DNA of 64,000 nt from Achatina immaculata (taxonomy: Eukaryota > Mollusca > Gastropoda > Stylommatophora > Achatinidae), in assembly GCA_009760885.1 (NCBI GenBank), contig CM019700.1:1374001-1438000 (forward strand), in the 5' to 3' direction. Shown piece after piece: positions 53,860 through 63,749 of this stretch (its first letter is position 1; the number at the start of each line of letters is the position of its first letter). The notes beneath the pieces were generated by a model, which saw nothing but the letters and a program-made list of their open reading frames with translations, was not told where the DNA came from and did not search any database. Both the position numbers and the translations under genes were made by a program.

Positions 53860-54571
53860 AACTAAAGAGTCTGGAGAGGAACCGACAGAACTACAAAAAT
53901 AAGATTGTTAAGGGCATGCATCTTTCCCATCGCAACATATGCCTATGAGACCTGGACACTTAACAAAACAGCTAAGAAACACATAAATGCCTTTGAATGT
54001 AAATGCTACAGAAGAGCTCTTCAAATATCATGGACACAAAAAAGAAAAAAATATATCCATACTCATTCATTCATTCCTTTGCATGTCCCTTACGGAACTT
54101 TGCCTCCCAAACAGCACTCCTGTAGGCCTCTCGGTTGTAAGCAAGATGGCCTGCTGCTGCTGCATCCATTTCCAGATCATCAACGATGTCTTGCAGCCAT
54201 CTTCGTTTCGGTCTTCCTCTTTTTCTTTTTCCCATTATGTACCCTTCCAATACGGTCTTCTCTATCCATACTACAAGAACTTAATATTGAATAAGCCTGG
54301 CTAGTAAAAAATAGGATTAAAAAGAGAAAATGTAAATATTTTGGACACATTAAACGTCATGATAATCTAGAGAAGACCGCCTTGGAAGGATACATAATGG
54401 GAAAAAGAAAGAGGAAGACCAAGGCGAAGATGGCTGCAAGACATCGTTGATGATCTGATAATGGATACATCAGCAGCAGGCCAATCTTGCTCCCAACCGA
54501 GAGGCCTACAGGAGTGCTGTTAGAGAGGCAAAGTTCCGTAAGGGACATGCAAATGAACAAATGAATGACTG
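53860..54571 (+). mobile_element. family C LINE, 3' fragment, inserted in a minisatellite
   Basis: AACAGTTCTAC at 53849-53859 and 54572-54582 flanks it; this is also part of the satellite unit, so the 11-bp duplication could be partly fortuitous. The plus strand encodes ACIFPIATYAYETWTLNK, then (after the nested piece) KYFGHIKRHDNLEKT-like sequence and AKFRKGHAN, then a TGAA-type tail. Stops and frameshifts are present. Confidence 0.85.
54064..54262 (-). mobile_element. family C LINE fragment nested in a family C LINE
   Basis: A perfect 10-bp duplication TATCCATACT (54054-54063 and 54263-54272) flanks 199 bp in inverse orientation, including a (GAAT)n tail. It differs from the 3' end of copy 2 (13860-14060) at only about three positions by eye and shares its private AAGG before the tail. 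Confidence 0.92.
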
Positions 54572-54574
54572 AAC

Positions 54575-55028
54575 AGTTCTACCTCACATTATTAACAGTT
54601 CTACCTCACATTATTAACAGTTCTACTTCACATTATTCACAGTTCTACCTCACGTTATTCACAGTTCTACCTCACGTTATTCACAGTTCTACCTCACGTT
54701 ATTCACAGTTCTACTTCACATTATTCACAGTTCTACCTCACGTTATTCACAGTTCTACCTCACATTATTCACAGTTCTACCTCACATTATTCACAGTTCT
54801 ACCTCACATTATTCACAGTTCTACCTCACATTATTCACAGTTCTACCTCACATTATTCACAGTTCTACCTCACATTATTCACAGTTCCACCTCACATTAT
54901 TCACAGTTCTACCTCACGTTATTCATAGTTCCATCTCACATTATTCACAGTTCCACCTCACATTATTCACAGTTCTACCTCACGTTATTCATAGTTCCAT
55001 CTCACATTATTCACAGTTCTACTTCACT
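54575..55028. repeat. 22-bp minisatellite, right, homogeneous part
   Basis: About 20 copies of TCTACCTCACATTATTCACA plus GT, with ACGTT and ATAGTTCCATC variants recurring in a higher-order pattern near the right end. Confidence 0.96.
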
Positions 55029-55571
55029 TTCGTCATATCTCCGCCAAACTCCAGACTGACACTCTGTGTTTCCTTCAGTCGTTCAAGCTGTTCTCTTTCT
55101 TTCATCTTCTTTTTGACGTTTTCCTCTTCGCCTCCATCTTACCGTTTTATCCTTCTTTCCGCTTGTTAAAAAAGCATCAGCTAAGAAATTACTCAAGACA
55201 AAATTAGGAGATTGTCAACAACATAAGCACAAGCAGACAGATCAATATAGTTTTGTGTTGGTAGTTGGTAGACCGCCAAAGGCACAATCCAACTGTGTAT
55301 GTCCATTCCACTTCCTTGGTCCAGTCTTTAAGTGATTACTTTTGTTTAAAACGGTACTTCCCATAGTGGGCAGCACTACTCCACAAAATGAGTTAAAACG
55401 GTTTTCCAAGGGGAGGCTACGGATCTGACCATAGCCCTAAATATTTAGGAACCATGTGAGTAAAAGGTTCCATAGCTTCTCTCCGGCCCCCCCCCCCCTC
55501 CTCTTTCTTGATGTAAAGGTAGATCTGTCATGCCTTAGAAGGGATATGGTGTTAGTGTCCATATTTTCCTT
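55029..55571. other. unassigned sequence with poly-C run
   Basis: C homopolymer at about 55488-55498. No gene recognised. Confidence 0.35.
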
Positions 55572-55753
55572 GACCTATCAGCACACAATAGAGGCTGATG
55601 TGGTCAGCATCACGTCGTGCCGTATTTCAATCCCCAACTCCAGAATGAGTCGGGTGCCCATTTCTACAGCTGGGTGACCGGGGCGCCTCCGGCCCGATTC
55701 AAACCCCAGACCTTCGCCATGAGAGAATAGTGCATTAACCACTTTGCCATTCC
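55572..55753 (-). mobile_element. tRNA-derived SINE
   Basis: On the minus strand an A box TGGCAAAGTGGTT (55737-55749) and a B box GGTTTGAATCG (55695-55705) lie 30 bp apart. The body follows with CGGTCACCCAGCTGTAGAAA and TGGGCACCCG. Good box sequences with no tRNA 3' end identify a SINE head. No gene of its own; such elements are moved by LINE proteins. Confidence 0.75.
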
Positions 55754-56347
55754 TTTTATATAGTAAAGTACATGATGACCATTACAAAGGCTTAAGAAAG
55801 TAAGTGATCAGTCAGTCTTAGACGCTTAAGAGCCTGACAGAAAGGTCCAGAGAGCTATCAGAGCTAAACGTTATCTAAGAAAAGAAGCTGTAAATGTAAT
55901 CAGAGACTGGCATCCCCTTATTCCGGGCATTCCCATATGTGCTCCGTCTTCCGTTCCAACACCCACTGAAGTGTCCGCCCGCTGATGCAGCCAGACACAT
56001 ACTGGCTGTGGGTTATAAGCGCTAAAACCACTTCTTTGAGGGGTAGGGGGAACGTCCACTTCCCCTCTTCTCCCCCAGTCCGATCATCCTCCCAATGTGA
56101 TTGTCCTTATTCAACCCGATGCCGTCCTCCATACTCAGCCTGTCCAAGGTGACTCTTTGCAATCTCCTCCTTGTCCACACTTAGAGTTCCCCTTAAATTG
56201 TCAATTCCTGTTGACTTAGAGTTCTAATAACAGTTTCACTAATCGTGGTCCGCGGTTTATGGTCAAAGACACCGACTAACCAGTCAGCTGCGTTCTTTGA
56301 ATTCATTGCTGATCTCTCTATTTAACCTGAGGTTCGCTTCGGTAGGA
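55754..56347. other. unassigned sequence
   Basis: Nothing recognised. The minus frame at 55871-56059 has no identified domain. Confidence 0.3.
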
Positions 56348-56822
56348 AGGTTTAGTCTAAGATGAAAGACATTGTTTAATTGTTTAATTACTGTATTCGT
56401 CTGATCAGTCTGCCTTGTCTTGGTTTCAACAGTTTAGTCTAAGATGAAAGACATTGTTTAATTGTTTAATTACTGTATTCGCTTGATCAGTCTGCCTTGT
56501 CTTGGTTTCAACAGTTTAGTCTAAGATGAAAGACATTGTTTAATTACTGTATTCGCTTGATCAGTCTGCCTTGTCTTGGTTTCAACAGTTTAGTCTAAGA
56601 TGAAAGACATTGTTTAATTGTTTAATTACTGTATTCGCTTGATCAGTCTGCCTTGTCTTGGTTTCAACAGTTTAGTCTAAGATGAAAGACATTGTTTAAT
56701 TACTGTATTCGCTTGATCAGTCTGCCTTGTCTTGGTTTCAACAGTTTAGTCTAAGATGAAAGACATTGTTTAATTACTGTATTCGCTTGATCAGTCTGCC
56801 TTGTCCTGGCTCCAGCAGTTTA
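56348..56822. repeat. 74/82-bp minisatellite
   Basis: Six copies of a unit containing GTTTAGTCTAAGATGAAAGA and CGCTTGATCAGTCTGCCTTG. Two length classes differ by one 8-bp TTGTTTAA and alternate along the array. Confidence 0.96.
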
Positions 56823-56919
56823 GTTTAATACTCAAATTACTTTACTCGGCTGATCAGTCTTCATTGCCTCTCCTCAGCAATGACACAACGTAAGGAGACA
56901 CTCTTGTTGCGTTGAGATG

Positions 56920-57155
56920 GAAATAACATAGAGCGTCTGTTGTAAAACTGAAATAACATAGAGCATCTGTTGCAAAACTGAAATAACATAGAGCGTCTGT
57001 TGCAAAACTGAAATAACATAGAGCATCTGTTGCAAAACTGAAATAACATAGAGCATTGTTGCAAAACTGAAATAACATAGAGCGTCTGTTGCAAAACTGA
57101 AATAACATAGAGCATCTGTTGCAAAACTGAAATAACACAGAGCGTCTGTTGCATA
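56920..57155. repeat. 30-bp minisatellite
   Basis: Eight copies of a unit containing GAAATAACATAGAGCGTCTG then TTGCAAAACT. One unit lacks a base, which shifts the open frames. Confidence 0.96.
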
Positions 57156-58139
57156 ACTAGAAATTAAAAGAACAAAAAAGAAAAATGCATTTTTTAGTAT
57201 TTGGCCATCCAGGTCAGAAAATTTATTTCATCATGGCAATGTGGTTATTTCATCATCGGAGTTATTTCATCAAATCTCTTCTCCCCCAACCCATACGCAC
57301 TCACTGTAACAACCGCAAGTTTATATCTTGAACTGGAATCAACATCTGATCAAGGATCTAAAGCAACAACAACAACAACAACAGCAAAACAGACTAATTT
57401 TGAGTCTAACCTAGGATTTAAATGTCCCCAATCTGTTCATATATTATTGTGTTACAAATTTCAGAGAGCGATTTTTTCTTTGTTTTCTTTGTAATGTTTC
57501 TGCTTCAAGCTTTTGAGAATATTACCTAGCCTAAACTTGGGGGGGGGGGGCAGCCTGTGATTTATCAACGCGGAGCTAGTTTCATGAAGTCCTCGTACAT
57601 TGATGGATGATGGATTTATTTTGCGGATGAGATTGGAGCACTTATGGAGACGGCCAGAGTGCGAGGATGATGACTGCAGCAAACTAGAGCCTGCAATGTT
57701 TACTGAGATATATTAGAAACGTTCTTTTAGGGAAAGACGTGAAGAGTTCTAAGCGTAAGCGGGTGATGAGTATATGAAAAAAGAAAATGGAAATGCAGAA
57801 ATATGGTTCTGTGGAATATACAGTTTATACCCATGGATGGCCAAAGAAACACTTGAAGAAATATGGTGGTGGCGTTGGGGGGGGGGGGGGGGCGGATGTG
57901 GTATGTGTGAACTTGATTGCTACTTTTATTCTTAGATTAGTAACACAAAACCCCATCACTGAGTTGTGTGGCCGTCTGCTGTGAAAAAAACTTCACATTA
58001 TGCCGCAGCCTCCCTACGTACTTCTGGTTCTACATCTTTAGAGACAGAACGCGCCCTTTCGCTTCTCAGTAATCGTTCGTTCCCGCGATCCAAAGATACT
58101 ACTCTACAATCCCGTATTTATGGGTTTATAATCCAGGGC
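57156..58139. other. unassigned sequence with poly-G runs
   Basis: G homopolymers at about 57540-57550 and 57879-57892, and a (CAA)n at 57366-57382. The motif GGAGCACTTATGGA at 57628 is shared with 23122. No gene recognised. Confidence 0.35.
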
Positions 58140-58480
58140 ACAATACCATAATTGTGGTTAGTAATCAACACCAGAATACCATATTTCTGGATTAGTAAGC
58201 CACCTCATAATCTCTTACCTGTGGGTTAGTAAGCCATTCCACAATCCCGTTATTATGAGTTAGTAAGCCACGCAACAATACCATAAATGTGGTTAGTAAG
58301 CCACTTCACAATTCCATATTTGTGGGTTAGTAAGTCACTTCACAATCCCATATTTGTGGGTTAGTAAGTCACTTTACCCATGTTTGTGGGTAAATAAGTC
58401 ACTTCACAATCCTATATTTGTGGGTTAGTAAGCCACTGCACAATCCTATCTTTATGAGTTAGTGAGCCACTGCACAATCC
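58140..58480. repeat. 34-bp minisatellite
   Basis: About ten copies of a unit containing GGGTTAGTAAGTCACTTCAC then AATCCCATATTTGT. Confidence 0.93.
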
Positions 58481-58556
58481 TATATTTGCTGGTTATTTAG
58501 TATTTAGTAAGAATCGACATTTTATACACTAATCTATTTTTAATACGTGTCTGTTT

Positions 58557-59735
58557 GGATTTGTCGAAGGAAAGGGAACACACAATGCCATTTATGCTTT
58601 ACGAACACTAACAGAAAGAGCTTTAGAAGTACAGAAAGATCTCTACTTATGCTTCATTGATTACACCAAGGCATTTGACAAGGTGAAACATAATGAAATT
58701 ATTAAAATGCTTGAAGACATCAATATAGACGGCAAAGACCTGAGGATTGTAAAACATCTATACTGGCAGCAAGAAGCAGCAGTTCGAGTTGAAAATACAA
58801 CTGGAAAATATCAACCTATAAAACAAGGGGTGCGACATGGATGTGTATTATCTCCAGACCTTTTTTCTCTATACAGCGAGAATATTCTAAGAACAATCAT
58901 CACAGAACCAGGCATAAAAATTGGAGGATACAATATTAACAACCTTCGGTATGCTGACGACACAGTACTGATAGCGGAGAACCAACAAGACCTGCAAAAT
59001 CTCTTGGATAAAGTCGCCAAAGAAAGTGAACAGAAAGGCCTTACTTTGAACATTAAAAAGACAGAGACTATGGTTATATCTAAGAAACAGAATCCACCAG
59101 CATGCAGTATTAAATTAAACGGAACCATTCTAAAGCAGGTGCAGAAATTCAAATACCTTGGAGCAGTAATAACTTCAGATGGGAAATGCAGAACAGAAAT
59201 TAGGAACAGAATAGGCCAAGCAAAGACTGCATTTCAGAGAATGAGAAACATATTAGCTAACACATTTTTATCAATGAATGTTAGAAAACGAGTCCTAAAA
59301 TGCTATATTTAACCTGTCTTGTTATATGGAAGTGAATCATGGACAATAGGCAAGTCTGCACAAAAATCATTGGAAGCAGCAGAAATGTGGTTTATTAGAA
59401 GAATGTTGCGAATCCTCTGGACAGCAAAAATAACTAATGAATAATGTATGAGAAGAGCTGGAGAGACAAAAAAACTTGTCAAAAAAGATAAGAGAGAGAC
59501 AATGTACTTTGATAGGACATGCAATGAGAAGAGGGGGCATTGAAAATATTATAAAACAACAGGAAAAACAGAAGGAAGAAGATCAAGAGGAAGACCAAGA
59601 GAAATGATACTAGACAGTCTGACGGGATGGTGTGAGAGGAGATCACCAACTGAACTGATGGCCTGCATGAAGGATCGTGTACTCTGGAGAAGCATAATAG
59701 CCAACGCCAGTCGGCACGGAACCTGATGATGATGA
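58557..59735 (+). mobile_element. family A LINE copy 2, 5'-truncated, with (GAT)n tail
   Basis: TGTCTGTTT at 58548-58556 and 59736-59744 gives a perfect 9-bp target-site duplication. It aligns closely with 425-1570 (minus), begins within RT and ends in GATGATGATGA. Much better preserved than the copy at the left end. Confidence 0.87.
58683..59312 (+). pseudogene. family A reverse transcriptase, partial ORF
   Basis: The open frame carries motif [17 protein letters not shown], motif [15 protein letters not shown] and [15 protein letters not shown], ending at a TAA at 59310 where the family A order continues. Motif A ([11 protein letters not shown]) lies just upstream of the Met, so the frame really starts at the truncation point. 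Later pieces (SWTIGKSAQKSLEAAEMWF, RSRGRPREM, ASRHGT) are broken by a stop at 59443 and a frameshift near 59560. Confidence 0.83.
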
Positions 59736-59744
59736 TGTCTGTTT

Positions 59745-60261
59745 AAAGATGAGGAGCTCGTGTACGCACTCACTCGTGACACGTGTTGCACGGATAGTTA
59801 TCACATTATATCTTTAAACGACTCAAATATCAGCCATTATCACATTATCTTTTTAAAACACTTAATATCAGCCGTTATCACATTATATCTTTAAAAGAAT
59901 TAATATCAGCCAGGAGAAGGACAGATCACCGTCTTGCCACAGTGGTGTGATGGGGCAATATTTAACAGAGCTAAAGCTGAGCTGAGTGAAGAGTATATAT
60001 TTTCTGAGGTTTTTAAAATTTGCAAATAGAATGCATTTGTTAGCAATCACGGATTAGCTATTAGACTACAACAGGTTTAAGACACTTACTGGATAACATA
60101 AAGGACAGAGGGGCCTGGAGCGAAGTGTAAGGGTGAATTATAGTTTGTCATGTAGACAGTTTAGTGTTATTCTAGGCCAAGGCTGTTGATCACTGCACGG
60201 GATGATCAATCGACCTTTGTCTGAGAATGGAAAATTATTAGTGTCCACGAAATAACAGGTT
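59745..60261. other. unassigned sequence with short repeat
   Basis: Three to four copies of ATATCAGCCATTATCACATT at 59828-59910. Nothing else recognised. Confidence 0.45.
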
Positions 60262-60273
60262 TTAGCCCGTTTT

Positions 60274-60403
60274 CAATCAATCAAGTGCCGTGTCGCGTGG
60301 CGTAGGCGATCATTTCTCTCCACAATTCCCCAGTCTTTAGACTTGATTATGAGATCCGCTGGTGACTTTCTTCCTAGCCACACTGACAGCCCACACAGTA
60401 ACT

Positions 60404-60435
<32 letters not shown>

Positions 60436-60853
60436 TCTTTCTCTCTCTCTCTCTCTCTCTCTGTCTTCCTCTGTCTCTTCTTCCCTCAATTTTTCCACAT
60501 CCCACAATTTGTTCTAATTTTCCTCTTCTCAGAAAATGTCCTATAAATCTCGCTTGTCTGCCTCTGATCTTTGCTGTAATTTTCCTTTTAACTCCAGCCT
60601 CTCTTAAGACTTTGTTGGTTTTCTTAGCTGTCCATGGTACCTTCAGCATCCTTCTTATGAACCACGGTTCAATGGCTTCCATTTCTCGCTGTACTCTCTT
60701 ATTCATGGACCACGCTTCACATCCTTAAAACAAAATTGGCTCGATGTAACATTTAAGTACTCGGAATCATGTTTCCATTGATATGGATCTGTTGCACAAG
60801 ATGTTTCTCATTTTCTGGAATGCTGACTTGGCCTGAGCACGTCTGCTTTTTTA
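60274..60853 (-). mobile_element. family A2 LINE, 3' fragment with long GA/CT run
   Basis: A perfect 12-bp duplication TTAGCCCGTTTT (60262-60273 and 60854-60865) flanks it. The tail is (TTGA)n on the minus strand (60274-60284). The open frame 60706-60374 carries REMEAIEPWFIRRM, KITAKIRGRQARFIGHFLRR and the Arg-Glu run. The (CT)n run on the plus strand is at about 60404-60465. Confidence 0.88.
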
Positions 60854-60865
60854 TTAGCCCGTTTT

Positions 60866-62033
60866 AGGAATAGAAAATTCCAACTGGGGAGTGCATAGTA
60901 TATAAGGGCTATACAGACTAAGGTTCTTCAGTCATAGGCTGACACCAGAGTTGAGTTGACGGCTGTCTAGATGGGAGAGCACTTTGGTATGACAGAATGT
61001 TTTCTTGCGTCAAACAGTGTTAAAAGTCCTCATCTAGTAAATAACTTGTGAATTTTGGTGAAAATGATGTTTAGTTGCAAGGAGTTTGTGATTTCGCCTG
61101 ACACACACTGACTCACGTGAATAGATGTTGTAGTTTATAATTGTTACTGCAGAATTACTGAGTATATCTTATCTTTTATTGCAGTCTAGTAATGCTAGAT
61201 GACATTAAGTATTACTAACTGAAGTAGACGTAAAGTCTAGACAATAAGTTCAAGGGTACAAATAAACACAGAAGGACAAAATGTAGAGAGAATATGTACA
61301 GTAGTGCAAATAAACAGAATAAGACATAAAAGTCGAGAGAAATATACAGTGTTACGAATACGACACGAAATCGAGAAAATATGTACAATCCTACAAAAAT
61401 AGATGAGTGTACAATTTAAGAGATGTATTATATATATATATATATACCGAATATGACAAAAGAACGGGCAAACCGGCTATACAAAACTGGGTCAGAACTT
61501 AGTACAGTGAGTACTGACTTACTGTTATGTAGCATAAATATATTTACTCATCTTGACCTATATGAGTATGAGTGGATAACCGGCCATACAAAATGGTGTA
61601 CCAGAGTGGGTGGAGATACGCTAAACAAAACGCTGCCACATATTAAACATGTGTAAGTATCTTAGTAACTTGGATTCATATTCTGCATTGCTGTATATGT
61701 TGCTGTTTATTATGCACTTTTTTTTTACTGTGTTTCCATGTTTGATATGATATTGCTGATATGAATCATTTGATTTGATGCCATTGGCGGTAATATCCAT
61801 CACTGATTAAAATATGATTAATTTGTGTGTGACTTGCCTAGAGGAGTTGGTTGTTTACTAAGGAGAGAATAAGAGTGGTTAAAGTTAGAGGACTACAGGC
61901 CCTGGATTGACTGGAAATATGAGACGGGGAGATGGTTTAAAGAGAGGAGAAGTGTTAATTATAAATGAGAAGATAAATGAGAGGTGTCTAAGAAAGAGAC
62001 AGCCTCAGAAGAATAAGTATCAATTATATCCGG
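60866..62033. other. unassigned sequence
   Basis: A short degenerate AATAAACAGAATAAGACA-type repeat at 61255-61400 and a TA run at 61429-61445. No gene recognised. Confidence 0.35.
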
Positions 62034-62430
62034 TTTTATCGTAGTACAGTACATTAAAATAAAGCCAACAAGAGAAAAGAATAAAGAATGGGTTTCTCGT
62101 AGTACAGTACATTAAAATAAAGCCAACAAGAGAAAAGAATAAAGAATGGGTTTCTCGTAGTACAATACATTAAAATAAAGCCAACACGAGAAAAAATAAA
62201 GAATGGGTTTCTCGTAGTACAGTACATTAAAATAAAGCCAACAAGAGAAAAGAATAAAGAATGGGTTTCTCGTAGTACAGTACATTAAGATAAAGCCAAA
62301 AGGAGAAAAGAATAAAGAATGGGTTTATCGCAGTACAGTAAAGCCAAAAGGAGAAAAGAATAAAGAATGAGTTTATCGCAGTACAGTAAAGCCAAAAACA
62401 GAAAAGAATAAAGAATGGGTTTATCGTACT
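62034..62430. repeat. 58-bp minisatellite with 45-bp right-end variant
   Basis: About seven copies; the unit contains GGGTTTCTCGTAGTACAGTA and AAAGCCAACAAGAGAAAAGA. The last units are shortened and carry TTATCG instead of TTCTCG. Confidence 0.95.
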
Positions 62431-62473
62431 ACGGTACATTAAGATAACCCAGAACCCCTACTGTGCGAAATAA

Positions 62474-62475
62474 TC

Positions 62476-62506
<31 letters not shown>

Positions 62507-62522
62507 AAGAGAAGAGAGAGAT
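62474..62522. repeat. (GA)n microsatellite
   Basis: GAGA run with some GAAGA interruptions at its right end. Confidence 0.93.
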
Positions 62523-62996
62523 AAAATGAGTAATAAAATATAATAAATAACTCCAGATCCTTCCATAGCCAGTATATAGTACTACCACCAGATCGCGGGC
62601 CTCCATGTTAGAAAGTATTTTGAAGTATAAAAAGATAACCAACCACTCCCATTTAATAAACACAACATGGCTATTAAATGTGAATTATACAATAAATGTA
62701 AAACATATAAAACCAATATAAAACGTATATCAAACTGCAGATGAACATTCTAAAAACTATTTTTACAGAAGCAAAAAGACACTCTGTAAAGTATAGGTTA
62801 TTGTTTCATATGACAGTCATTTATGACTGTTATTGCTGCACTAGCTCGTTATGTTATCCAAAAGTATCAGTTTGTGTTTGGTCTGTGTAATACAAAATTA
62901 TATGGTAATAATTTAGATGGCATTTAGAGAGGAACCGGGCTGTATGTCAGGAGATGGGAGGTATAGTTCTGAAAATATGAGAGCCCTCTAAGTTTA
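62523..62996. other. unassigned sequence
   Basis: Nothing recognised. Confidence 0.35.
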
Positions 62997-63004
62997 ACCT
63001 AAGA

Positions 63005-63203
63005 CAGTGCCGTCTTAACGAATGGACCCACCTGGGCACTGGCCAGGGGCCCTAAGTGCATGAGGGCCCAACCGGCCCAAGGCACTCTTTGTATACGAAT
63101 GTATGTGGCCAGTGTGCTGTGCGTGCGTGGACGCAGGCGACTTATTTTGTTATTTTATTATTACTTTGCCCAGGGGGCCCCCGATGCTGTTAAGACGGCC
63201 CTG
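63005..63203. mobile_element. hAT-type MITE (199 bp)
   Basis: It begins CAGTGCCGTCTTAAC and ends GTTAAGACGGCCCTG, 15-bp terminal inverted repeats with one mismatch. Flanking 8-bp duplications are ACCTAAGA (62997-63004) and ACCTAAGG (63204-63211). Internal sequence holds CCAGGGGCCC and its near-inverse. It has no coding capacity. Confidence 0.88.
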
Positions 63204-63211
63204 ACCTAAGG

Positions 63212-63488
63212 CCCCGGGTGGTGGTTAACGTATTACAGATTGTTAGATACTTTTACAAGTTTTCCTTGTATTTTTAACCTAAGGCACTTCATTTCCGTGC
63301 CACATCTCTTCGAAAGTTTCTCCTTTCAAAATAGCAACCACGTTTTTAACTACATATAGGGAATAAATAAATCCTTCAAATTCTTTAGTTTCCCTGTTAA
63401 AATAGTATTTATTGTAAATGTCATACACACGATCATAATGCGAGGTTCGCAGAATAAAAGCAAACATTAATGATTCAGAATTGCCAAA
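63212..63488. other. unassigned sequence
   Basis: A 62-codon minus frame (63279-63467, MFAFILRTSHYDRVYDIYNK) is not recognised. Confidence 0.3.
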
Positions 63489-63498
63489 TGAAGATGCT

Positions 63499-63739
63499 CA
63501 TTCATTCATTTGCATGTCCCATGTGGAACTTTGACTCCCTAATAGCACTCCTGTAGGCCTCTCCGTTGTGAGCAAGATGGGCTTGCTGCTGAATCATCCA
63601 TTTGCAGATCATCAACGACGTCTTGCAGCCATCTTCGCCTTGGTCTTCCTCTCTTTCTGTTTCCCATTATGTACCCTTCCAAAACGGTTTTCTCTAGATT
63701 ATCATGACGTTTAATGTGTCCAAAATATTTAAGATACAT
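63499..63739 (-). mobile_element. family C LINE, 3' fragment, TGAA-tailed
   Basis: A perfect 10-bp duplication TGAAGATGCT (63489-63498 and 63740-63749) flanks it. The minus strand encodes KYFGHIKRHDNLEKTVLEGY, then RRRWLQDVVDDLQMDDSAA and the AGCACTCC-allele end. It is 5'-truncated in KYFGHI. Confidence 0.88.
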
Positions 63740-63749
63740 TGAAGATGCT

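Noticed and set aside
55572..55753. A functional tRNA gene
   Set aside because: A and B boxes are present, but there is no acceptor-stem complementarity, and a SINE body follows directly.
57628..57642. Shared motif GGAGCACTTATGGA at 23122 and 57628 as a regulatory site
   Set aside because: Only two short matches with unrelated flanks; more likely an old repeat remnant or chance.
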